Under the pieces are notes generated by a model. It had not been told where the DNA came from. It saw nothing but the letters and a program-made list of their open reading frames with translations, and did no database searches. A program made the position numbers and the translations under genes. From Candidatus Aminicenantota bacterium (GTDB taxonomy: Bacteria; Acidobacteriota; Aminicenantia; Aminicenantales; Aminicenantaceae), in NCBI GenBank assembly GCA_016927475.1, contig JAFGMO010000069.1, positions 1 through 49,668 on the forward strand: DNA of 49,668 nt, in the 5' to 3' direction. Positions 8,188-15,625 of this stretch are shown one piece after another; within the stretch, counting starts at the first letter, position 1; each line of letters begins with the position of its first letter.

Positions 8188-10773
8188 CTACTCATCACGC
8201 AGGGAATCGACCGGATTGGCCCGGGCAACGCTCAGGGTCCGGTATCCCACGGTCAGACCGGCTATTAAAAAGGAAACAACGACCGCCGGTAAAAACAGTG
8301 TCAATCCCACCGGAATACGGTAGGCAAAATGGTTGAGCCAGTTCCGGATGAGGAGATAACTCACCGGCAAAGCGAAAAAATGGGCTGCAAGAATCCAACG
8401 GACTAAATCCAGAGAAAGCAGGGCCAGGATGGACGGCAGCCGGGCTCCCATAACTTTACGGATCCCGATTTCTTTTTTTCGCTGCTCAGTGGTGTAAGAG
8501 ATCAATCCGAAAAGCCCAAGTCCGGCGATGACCATGGCCAGAAACGTCAGCCAACCGGCCACACGGCGCATCCTGCCTTCGTGTTCATACATACGGGAGA
8601 TATCCTCATCCAAAAAACGGTATCGGAATTCAAATTCCGGGACGGTTTTTTTGAGATATCCCTCGACAAAAGCAATGGTTTGGGGAAGATTTTCGCTGCT
8701 CAAGCGGAGAAAGATCCCCCGCCCGCTCGTATCAAGGGTGATGACCTGCGGTTCTATGGGATTGTGAAGGGACCAGCAATGAAAATCCCGAACCACACCG
8801 ATAACAGTCCCCTCTCGGCCGCCCATCCTAAACGGAAGCCCCACAGGAGATCGCTCACCGATATTCATAGCCCGCACGGCTGATTCATTCAGAATGAATC
8901 CGTGTTCGATATCTGAAGGAAAATTCCGGGAAAAACTTCGGCCTTCGGCCATTTCCATTTTCATCACTTCGATGTAATCGTAGCCGATACCGAAGTGGTG
9001 CATGGCCAGTTGATGAGCCGGATCCTTTGCCTCCCAACCTATGTCGGTCCGGTTATATCCCCCCCATACGGGACGGCTGCCGTAAGTCACACCAAGAACG
9101 GAAGGATTCTGAAGGAATCCGTTCTTTAACGTGTCGTAATTGTAAGATAAATCAGAGAGAGCACCCAATGTCATCAGATGAGTGCGGTCATAACCCAAAT
9201 CCTTACGGTTTATAAAATCGATCTGCCTGCTTATGGTTAAAGCCCCGACAATGAGGACGATCGTGATGCCGAACTGGACCGCAACCAGAATTCGGCGGAA
9301 GACGGAACGCCCGGTCCGAATTTCACGTTGAAGCCTGAGGCTGTGGACAGGCTCAAAACGGGAAAGAACAAAAGCCGGATAGCTTCCGGAAAGAAGGGCA
9401 GTAAAAAGTATAAATCCAAAAAGAACCGCTACTAAAATGGGACGTGCGGACAGCAGGCCGAACAAATCTAATTTTTTCCCGGTAAAGGTATTGAAGGAAG
9501 GAAGGATCAAATAAAACAAGGCAACGGCAAATCCAAAGGCCGCCATGACCAAAATCAGGGATTCCCCAAGAAACTGCCGAATAAGCTCTCCTTTTTTAGC
9601 ACCGATGACCTTTCGGACCCCCACTTCCCTTGCCCGTCGCCCGGCCAGGGCTGAGGCCAGGTTGATATAGTTGACGCAGGCGATGATCAGCAAAAAAACG
9701 CCCAGTCCCAGAAAGGCATAAATGTTTTTGGCATCCCCGTGTCCCTGCATATCAAATAAAAAATGGGAGTGGAGATGCATGCGTGTCAGAGGCTGCAACC
9801 GGAGGAGAGAGGGTGTTTCGGGAATGTATTGCCGGATGAAACCTTCAATCTTTCGGGCGAATTCCTCATGGAAGGATTTATTTTTTAATAAAAGAAATGT
9901 GTAACACTCCAGGCCGTACTCCTGCCAGCGATTCAGATCGTAGCCCCGGGTTCCGTAAAAGGAAAAAGGAATGAGCAAATCGAATTGAAGGGTTGAGGTT
10001 CGGGGAGGATCTCTGATCACGCCTGTGACTTTGAAATCCATATCGTCGAAAGCGATGGTCTCTCCAACCGAATTCAATTGACTGAAATAACGGAGGGACG
10101 TTTTTTCGGTCAGAACCACAGAGTGAACATCCGGAAAAACCTCATAAGATGAACGGCTGATGAAAGGAAAGCTGAATACATCAAAGAAAGAAGCATCGGC
10201 ACAGTTGATCCGTTGTCCTTTGAAGACCGCTCCCCCGGCTCTCACTTTATGACTGCCGAAAAGATAAAACCTGGCGGCCTCTTCCACCTCCGGGAAGGAG
10301 CTTTTAAGAGCTGCAGCAGCCGGAACCAAAGTTCTGGCTTCGAATGTCTGGCTGCCGGCGTTTCGGACCTCTTTGTAAACACGATAAATACGGTCAGCAT
10401 TTTCATGAAACCGGTCAAATATCAACTCGTCATAGGCCCAGAGAGAAATAATAAGGCAAACCGCTAAGCCAAGGGCAAGCCCGAAAGTATTGATGAATGA
10501 GGCCGTTTTTTCCCGCTTGAAATGCCGGATGGTAATCTTGACTGAGTTGCGGAAAAAAAGCCCCGTCCAGACTACGGCATGGATCAGCAACGAAGGAAAA
10601 GAGCGGAAAACCTGTATCCAGTACCATAAGGCAGCTTCAGTACGGCCTTTTCGGTTTAGTTTTTCTCTATAACACTCTTCAAAATCTCCGATGATGGCGG
10701 TTCTGTCTTTACCCAGGACGATTTTTCGGAGAATCCTTTTGGCGCCCTCGGGAGGTGTTGTCTTGTCTTTCAT
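8188..10773 (-). CDS. FtsX/MacB-like permease with N-terminal prefix domain (unit 1)
   Basis: 861 residues. Residues 1-70 form a cytosolic prefix with the GDFEE core (29-33) and 'WYWIQVFRSFPS'; then TM1 (about 92-113) and the hallmark 'DELIFDRFHENADRIYRVYK'. Two MacB-type periplasmic domains alternate with FtsX-type membrane blocks; 'GRRAREVGVRKVIGAKKGE' and 'EQRKKEIGIRKVMGA' mark the two FtsX motifs. The chain ends 'NPVDSLRDE', shared in form with the other copies here. Such proteins are components of ABC-type mechanotransmission or lipoprotein/peptide export systems, but no ATPase or adaptor gene is adjacent. Expressed with the PadR gene three bases upstream, probably as one transcript. Substrate unknown. 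Confidence 0.9.
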   Translation of the reverse strand: MKDKTTPPEGAKRILRKIVLGKDRTAIIGDFEECYREKLNRKGRTEAALWYWIQVFRSFPSLLIHAVVWTGLFFRNSVKITIRHFKREKTASFINTFGLALGLAVCLIISLWAYDELIFDRFHENADRIYRVYKEVRNAGSQTFEARTLVPAAAALKSSFPEVEEAARFYLFGSHKVRAGGAVFKGQRINCADASFFDVFSFPFISRSSYEVFPDVHSVVLTEKTSLRYFSQLNSVGETIAFDDMDFKVTGVIRDPPRTSTLQFDLLIPFSFYGTRGYDLNRWQEYGLECYTFLLLKNKSFHEEFARKIEGFIRQYIPETPSLLRLQPLTRMHLHSHFLFDMQGHGDAKNIYAFLGLGVFLLIIACVNYINLASALAGRRAREVGVRKVIGAKKGELIRQFLGESLILVMAAFGFAVALFYLILPSFNTFTGKKLDLFGLLSARPILVAVLFGFILFTALLSGSYPAFVLSRFEPVHSLRLQREIRTGRSVFRRILVAVQFGITIVLIVGALTISRQIDFINRKDLGYDRTHLMTLGALSDLSYNYDTLKNGFLQNPSVLGVTYGSRPVWGGYNRTDIGWEAKDPAHQLAMHHFGIGYDYIEVMKMEMAEGRSFSRNFPSDIEHGFILNESAVRAMNIGERSPVGLPFRMGGREGTVIGVVRDFHCWSLHNPIEPQVITLDTSGRGIFLRLSSENLPQTIAFVEGYLKKTVPEFEFRYRFLDEDISRMYEHEGRMRRVAGWLTFLAMVIAGLGLFGLISYTTEQRKKEIGIRKVMGARLPSILALLSLDLVRWILAAHFFALPVSYLLIRNWLNHFAYRIPVGLTLFLPAVVVSFLIAGLTVGYRTLSVARANPVDSLRDE

Positions 10774-10776
10774 ATT

Positions 10777-11106
10777 TCAGTCCGATCCTTTGAAGCTGAT
10801 TTCGGGAAGCGCATTCCAGAGTTGTTCATAGACGTGGCGTGATGCTTGAAGTGCATGATAACCTTTTTTTGTGAGATTGAAATAGCGGCGGCTCATTCCT
10901 CCCCTCTCCGGCTTGGATTCGCTTTGATAACAGTCAAGATACCCCTTGCGGACAAGACGGTCCAGCGGCACATAAATCCCACCAATGGAGATGCTGTTTC
11001 CCGTAATCTTTTTGAGATAGGTACGAATAGGAATGGCATAGGCCTCGCTTCCTAATTTCCAGACAGCCAGAAGAATGTTTTCTTCCTGTTTTGAGAGTTT
11101 GGACAT
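10777..11106 (-). CDS. PadR family transcriptional regulator (unit 1)
   Basis: 109 residues with the PadR winged helix: 'QEENILLAVWKLGSEAYAI' as the first helices, 'GGIYVPLDRLVRKGYLD' as recognition helix region, and 'ERGGMSRRYFNLTKKGYHAL' as the wing and start of the last helix. Proteins of this family usually repress their own operon and a neighbouring transporter, releasing on ligand binding. Directly upstream of the permease with a 3-base gap. A 27-bp inverted repeat sits in front of its ribosome binding site (GAGGAAAA), consistent with autoregulation. The C-terminus is short, so it belongs to the minimal PadR type lacking a long dimerisation region. Confidence 0.92.
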   Translation of the reverse strand: MSKLSKQEENILLAVWKLGSEAYAIPIRTYLKKITGNSISIGGIYVPLDRLVRKGYLDCYQSESKPERGGMSRRYFNLTKKGYHALQASRHVYEQLWNALPEISFKGSD

Positions 11107-11117
11107 GATTTTTCCTC

Positions 11118-11144
11118 TATTAATTCTTTATTTTAGAATTAATA
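11118..11144. promoter_or_regulatory. Perfect inverted repeat, probable PadR operator
   Basis: TATTAATTCT (11118-11127) and AGAATTAATA (11135-11144) are perfect 10-bp arms separated by 7 bases. The site begins 12 bases upstream of the leftward PadR start codon, touching the ribosome binding site, as expected of an autorepressor operator. That PadR binds it is inference. Confidence 0.55.
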
Positions 11145-11234
11145 ATAGCATGACTGAAATTACCTGTCAATTTTTTCTTTCATCGCTTTTAAGATCATCT
11201 CAGGTTTTTTCACTAACTCCAAAATTCAATATTA

Positions 11235-11346
11235 TTTATGAATTTTTCATGCGCAGGCGCACCCTCGAACGATGAAAATTATTGCCAATAATCCTGGATC
11301 ACCCGGATGAACCGGGTGATGACTGGTGTTATTTTCCAGGTAAATT
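11235..11346 (-). repeat. Dispersed structured intergenic repeat, copy A
   Basis: About 112 bp nearly identical to copies at 30957-31070 and 49315-49427, here in inverted orientation. It contains a 9-bp perfect hairpin (arms ATCACCCGG and CCGGGTGAT, loop TTCAT on the consensus strand), then a second inverted repeat whose outer arms are ATTTTTCAT-like and ATGAAAAAT and which encloses TGCGC and GCGCA arms. It occupies the gap between the PadR gene (leftward) and the DUF362 operon (rightward). No terminal inverted repeats or transposase. Resembles REP/BIME-type or other palindromic elements; class unknown. Confidence 0.85.
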
Positions 11347-11369
11347 ATTCGTGATGTTTTGTGAATCAT

Positions 11370-11398
11370 TTGACAACCATGAATGGATTTTGTAACTT
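11370..11398 (+). promoter_or_regulatory. Sigma-70-like promoter for the DUF362 operon
   Basis: TTGACA (11370-11375, perfect -35) is followed after exactly 17 bases by TAACTT (11393-11398, a weak -10). It would start transcription near 11405, giving a leader of about 45 bases before the DUF362 gene. It lies just outside repeat copy A. Confidence 0.5.
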
Positions 11399-11449
11399 CG
11401 TGAAAAAAGATATTCGAACAAAATAATATCAAATAAAAAGGCATGATAA

Positions 11450-12493
11450 ATGATATCCAAAGTTTCTATCGTTAAATGTACGGATACTACCGTACAAACT
11501 AAGGTGGGCCAGGCTATGGAACTAGCCGGCTGGAAGAATTTTATCAAACCCCGCAGTAGGGTGGCTTTGAAACCTAATCTTGGTTGGGACCTTTTCATGC
11601 CGGGCTCCATTACGTCACCCTGGGTCGTTGAAGGTGTGATAAAAACCATTCAAGATTATGTCGAAGAACTATTCATTGTTGAATCCGACCAGGTTTTGGA
11701 AAATGTCGAAAAATCTTTCCTCAAATCAGGAATAAACCGTTTATGCCAAAAATACAATGTCACATGGGTGAACATGTCGAAAAATAAATACAAAATGGTA
11801 CGAGTAAAAGGAGGAAGAATCTTTAAGGAAATAAAAATACCGGAAATCTTGCTCGAAACAGATATCATCACCATTCCGGTTATGAAAACACACAATAAAA
11901 GCATTCTTTCAGGTGCCATAAAAAATCAATGGGGTTGTATCGATAAACTGAGGCACAATTATCATCTCGTTCTGGATGATGCCCTAGCAGAAATCAATTC
12001 CATCTTGAAACCAAAATTTTCCGTTGTTGACGCCACCGTATGCCTGGAAGGAAACGGCCCCAAATCAGGTATTCCAAAAATCATGGATCTTATTTTGGCA
12101 TCCGGCGATATCGTAGCTGTCGATGCGATACAAGCTAAAATCATGGGATTCAACCCATCAACAATTGACCACTTGCGAACAGCCCATGAAAAAGGACTGG
12201 GAGAATATCTCCCTGCCAACATCGAAACAGTAGGAGAAAACATAAATGAATGTTTAGAAGCGTTTATCCCCGCCAAACACAATCTTGTTTCTTTTATCGA
12301 AATGTCTTTAAGAAAATCATCGTTTAAAAAACTATTTTTCGATACATTTCTCTTCCTTTTTGCATTAATCGGCGCAAAAATCTGGTATTATTTATGGTAC
12401 TACGGGCTGGGCAAAGGGCTCAAACGCAAAAAAAGAATCCTGCAAAAGTCTCGATACGGTGATCAATGGATAGAGCGAAAAAACAGCGCATGA
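11450..12493 (+). CDS. DUF362 domain protein
   Basis: 347 residues matching the DUF362 pattern: 'SRVALKPNLGWD' near residue 40, 'IITIPVMKTHNKSILSGAIK' near 140-160 with 'NQWGC', and 'SGDIVAVDAIQAKIMGF' near 220. Unlike many relatives, no CxxC ferredoxin-type cluster motif follows the domain. Instead the C-terminus carries a hydrophobic segment ('FLFLFALIGAKIWYYLWYY') and a basic tail, suggesting membrane attachment. The biochemical role of DUF362 is not established. It overlaps the FAD oxidoreductase gene by four bases (ATGA), so the two are translationally coupled and probably work on the same lipid or sugar precursor. Start chosen at the first ATG after an AAGG-like site. Confidence 0.85.
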   Translation: MISKVSIVKCTDTTVQTKVGQAMELAGWKNFIKPRSRVALKPNLGWDLFMPGSITSPWVVEGVIKTIQDYVEELFIVESDQVLENVEKSFLKSGINRLCQKYNVTWVNMSKNKYKMVRVKGGRIFKEIKIPEILLETDIITIPVMKTHNKSILSGAIKNQWGCIDKLRHNYHLVLDDALAEINSILKPKFSVVDATVCLEGNGPKSGIPKIMDLILASGDIVAVDAIQAKIMGFNPSTIDHLRTAHEKGLGEYLPANIETVGENINECLEAFIPAKHNLVSFIEMSLRKSSFKKLFFDTFLFLFALIGAKIWYYLWYYGLGKGLKRKKRILQKSRYGDQWIERKNSA

Positions 12494-13830
12494 AAATTGC
12501 AATTATAGGCGGCGGGATTTCAGGATTAACGACAGCCTACCATCTGACCAATCAAAATTTTTCCGTTTCTGTTTTTGAGAAGGAAAGCCGGTTGGGCGGA
12601 CTTGCAAGTTCCCTGATTCTGAACGGCAAACCCATTGAACGATACTATCACTTTATTTGTCTCAATGATAAAAACTATATCAACCTGTTGAAGGATTTAA
12701 GTTTACAATCCAAACTTCACTGGGTACATACGCAAATGGGACTATATTACAGGGGGAAAATACATCCTTTTTCAACCCCTTTGGATTTGTTCCGGTTTGA
12801 TGGATTTCATTTTTTCCAGAAACTGCGATTTGGTTGGGGAATTTTACATACAAAAACAACAAAAAATTGGCAGCGTCTGGAAAACGTGCCCGTTAATCAA
12901 TGGCTGATTCAGAAATTCGGCAAAAAATCATATGAAATCGTACACAGCCCCCTAGTCAGGCTAAAATTCGGCAAATACGCAGAAAAATTATCCGCGGCCT
13001 GGATGTGGGCACGAATCCATCGACTGGGCAAGTCCCGGACAAAACTCACACAGAAAGAAAATTTGGGTTATTTGGATGGCGGCACCGAAACACTCATTGA
13101 TAAACTGGCGGAAAAGATAAAAACAGGCGGAGGGAAAATATTCCTAGATGCTGAGGTCAAACACATAAAAATAACAAACAGAAAAACAGACGGCGTTGTT
13201 GTTAACCAAAAAGAATACAAGTTCGATTATGTGGTTTCAACAATCCCTCTTATAAAATTCACACAAATCACACCTGGACTGCCGGAAACATTCCAAAATA
13301 AAATCAAGCAAATCAAATTCATCGATGTCATCTGTATGTTTATGCAACTGAAGCATTCGATCAGTCCCTATTTCTGGATCAATATAAGCGATCCCGGAGT
13401 ACATCTTGCCGGCATCATCGAATATTCCAATCTGAATCCTCTCCCTTATTTGAACGGGAATAAAATCATCTATTTACCCCAATATCTTACAGCTGATGAC
13501 AAAAAGTATCACATGTCTGAAAAAGAGCTTCTCAAAGAATATTGTACCTATTTGTTTCAAATCAATCCAAATTTCGAGCAATCCTGGATCAAAAAATTCG
13601 CCCTTTTTAAAGACCAACATTCACAACCGATATGCGATCTGAATTTTTCGAATCATACTCCCGGACATCGAACACCCATCGAGCATCTTTTTATCACGGA
13701 TTCCAGCCAGCTCCATCCGGATGACCGGACAATCAGCAACAGCATCGGCCTAGGAAACACGGTTGCCAAGCTCATCTTGGACGAAACAGCAGGAAACGGG
13801 TTTGAAAAAAAGAACGAAATGAGCCGTTAA
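12490..13830 (+). CDS. FAD-dependent oxidoreductase / UDP-galactopyranose mutase-like amine-oxidase family protein
   Basis: 446 residues. The N-terminus is a Rossmann FAD site ('IIGGGISGLTTAYHL', then Glu in 'VFEKESRLGGLAS'), and the C-terminal part has the expected FAD-contacting pattern 'NSIGLGNTVAKLI'. Overall it fits the protoporphyrinogen-oxidase/desaturase/UDP-galactopyranose mutase superfamily. The 'IERYYHFI' segment after the FAD motif resembles sequences found in cell-surface polysaccharide clusters. The frame is open from 12466, but the ATG at 12490 overlaps the DUF362 stop (ATGA) and starts right at the FAD motif, so it is preferred. The next gene is a GT-C-like membrane protein, which supports a role in glycolipid or polysaccharide formation. 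Exact reaction unknown. Confidence 0.87.
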   Translation: MKIAIIGGGISGLTTAYHLTNQNFSVSVFEKESRLGGLASSLILNGKPIERYYHFICLNDKNYINLLKDLSLQSKLHWVHTQMGLYYRGKIHPFSTPLDLFRFDGFHFFQKLRFGWGILHTKTTKNWQRLENVPVNQWLIQKFGKKSYEIVHSPLVRLKFGKYAEKLSAAWMWARIHRLGKSRTKLTQKENLGYLDGGTETLIDKLAEKIKTGGGKIFLDAEVKHIKITNRKTDGVVVNQKEYKFDYVVSTIPLIKFTQITPGLPETFQNKIKQIKFIDVICMFMQLKHSISPYFWINISDPGVHLAGIIEYSNLNPLPYLNGNKIIYLPQYLTADDKKYHMSEKELLKEYCTYLFQINPNFEQSWIKKFALFKDQHSQPICDLNFSNHTPGHRTPIEHLFITDSSQLHPDDRTISNSIGLGNTVAKLILDETAGNGFEKKNEMSR

Positions 13831-13890
13831 ACGACTGATAGGAAATGACCTGGAGGTGAATAACAATATTCTTATTAGTTAAGGAGAAAT

Positions 13891-15480
13891 ATGAACAAAA
13901 AAGAACAAACCGCAAATAAAATGGTGGACACCGGCGTTATCATTCTTTTGGTATTGCTGACTCTTCTCCTTCTATCGGAACTTTTCTTGTCTCTTCAATG
14001 GCGAATGCAGCACGATTCGCCTATCTATTATTATTCAGCCTTCCTGATGAACGAGCATGGCGCTGTTCCTTACAAGGATATTTTTGAAACGAGCATTGCC
14101 GGAACATTTATATTAAATGCCGCCATATGTAAAATTTTCGGCTATGGAGATTTTGCATTCAGGCTGGTCGACATCATTTCTCTTGTTATTCTCCTTACAA
14201 TGACCTGGCTTTTTATGAAATCCCTGGGCAAAATTATTGCTTTCAGCAGTATATTGCTTTTCGGCTTGATGTACCTGGGGTTTGGCCCATCGATGAGTCT
14301 CCAGCGTGATTATATCGGGATCATTCCTATTGCTGCAGCCATATTTTTCGGCACACGGAATACCAGATTCAAAAAAAGGAAGATAATCGCTCTGATTATC
14401 GGCGGATTATTTGCCCTGTCCGTATCCATAAAACCGCACCTGGCATTGGCTTTTCCGGTCATCATCTTTTATATGTCTCTTGAGAAAAAATCTGAAAAAA
14501 ATACGAAAAAAATCTTCTCCTGGAGCCGCCTGATAAAATTGAGCTTCTTTGGGATGCTGGGTTTCGTTTTCGTTCTTTCAATCCCATTCATATGGCTCTG
14601 GAAAAAAGGCGGGCTCCCTTATTTCTGGGAAATATTTCATGATTATCTGCCGCTTCACATTCAGCTTAGCGGCAATCATGTTTTGATGTCTGGAACAAAG
14701 CGCTTTTTCTATCTTTTATATCGATACAGACAGTTCTGTGGAATGGAGAGCCTTGCACTGGCTGCCTGTTTTGGACTATTTTTCGGCTGGGATCGGTTTA
14801 AAAAGGCTCCACAACAGATCAGATTCATTATTCTCCTCGCAGCATTGTTGGTTTTGTACAGCATCTATCCTGTACTTTCAGGTCAATTCTGGAATTATCA
14901 CTGGATGCCTTTTGTGTATTTTGCCTGCCTGTGCACTTCCCTTTTATTGCTTCCCGTAACATCATCATCTTCACCTTTATACAAAAAGGTGGTCCCTTTT
15001 ATCTTTTTTCTCCTTTTTGGATTGACAACAATACATACATCTATCGATTTCAGGCATCAAATTTCAGGCCAAGGCCCATTGCCCCCCAAAAAAGGGAGAG
15101 TAGACAAAATTGCAAATTTTTTAAAGGAGAATTTGAGAAAAGGAGATACGGTACAACCGCTAGACTGGACGGGAGGAGCCCTGCACGGTATGCTTTTAGC
15201 AAAAGCCGTGATAGCAACTCCCTACATCCTTGACTACTATTTCTACCACCATATTTCAAATCCCTACATTCAGAAACTTAGAAAAAGAATGATGAAAGCT
15301 CTCGAAGATAAGAAGCCGACGTTTTTCATCCATTTGATCGATGAACCCCGACCAAGGGGGGAGAACACAACAACCGAGTTTCCGGAATTAAATAAATTTA
15401 TTGATGAATACTACTCGATTGCCTATGAGGGCGACGGTTTCAAAATCTATAAAAGACAAAAACTTATACCGGTTAAATGA
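13891..15480 (+). CDS. Multi-pass membrane glycosyltransferase-like protein (GT-C/GT39 type)
   Basis: 529 residues with about ten hydrophobic segments. The first extracytoplasmic loop has 'MQHDSPIYYYSAFLMNEHG' followed by 'VPYKDIFETSIAGTFIL', the arrangement of GT-C enzymes, where an acidic residue in loop 1 is catalytic (Asp in HDSP, Asp/Glu in KDIFE). The C-terminal 100 residues after the last span are soluble, ending in a charged tail. Such enzymes use polyprenyl-phosphate sugars and glycosylate lipids or proteins outside the membrane. AAGGAG precedes the ATG by six bases. It follows the FAD oxidoreductase gene after 60 bases, probably in the same operon. Acceptor and sugar are unknown. 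Confidence 0.82.
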   Translation: MNKKEQTANKMVDTGVIILLVLLTLLLLSELFLSLQWRMQHDSPIYYYSAFLMNEHGAVPYKDIFETSIAGTFILNAAICKIFGYGDFAFRLVDIISLVILLTMTWLFMKSLGKIIAFSSILLFGLMYLGFGPSMSLQRDYIGIIPIAAAIFFGTRNTRFKKRKIIALIIGGLFALSVSIKPHLALAFPVIIFYMSLEKKSEKNTKKIFSWSRLIKLSFFGMLGFVFVLSIPFIWLWKKGGLPYFWEIFHDYLPLHIQLSGNHVLMSGTKRFFYLLYRYRQFCGMESLALAACFGLFFGWDRFKKAPQQIRFIILLAALLVLYSIYPVLSGQFWNYHWMPFVYFACLCTSLLLLPVTSSSSPLYKKVVPFIFFLLFGLTTIHTSIDFRHQISGQGPLPPKKGRVDKIANFLKENLRKGDTVQPLDWTGGALHGMLLAKAVIATPYILDYYFYHHISNPYIQKLRKRMMKALEDKKPTFFIHLIDEPRPRGENTTTEFPELNKFIDEYYSIAYEGDGFKIYKRQKLIPVK

Positions 15481-15625
15481 AGCGGAAAATCCCATTTTTG
15501 GGGCGTTTTTAATCACCGTTTCACCTTGGAGCTCAGCCTCAATTTATTAACCTGCATTACTTATTAGTTTCCAAATTGTCGCTCACTGTGGTATTATTTT
15601 TCGTCTGTTTTCTTGAAATTGAATC

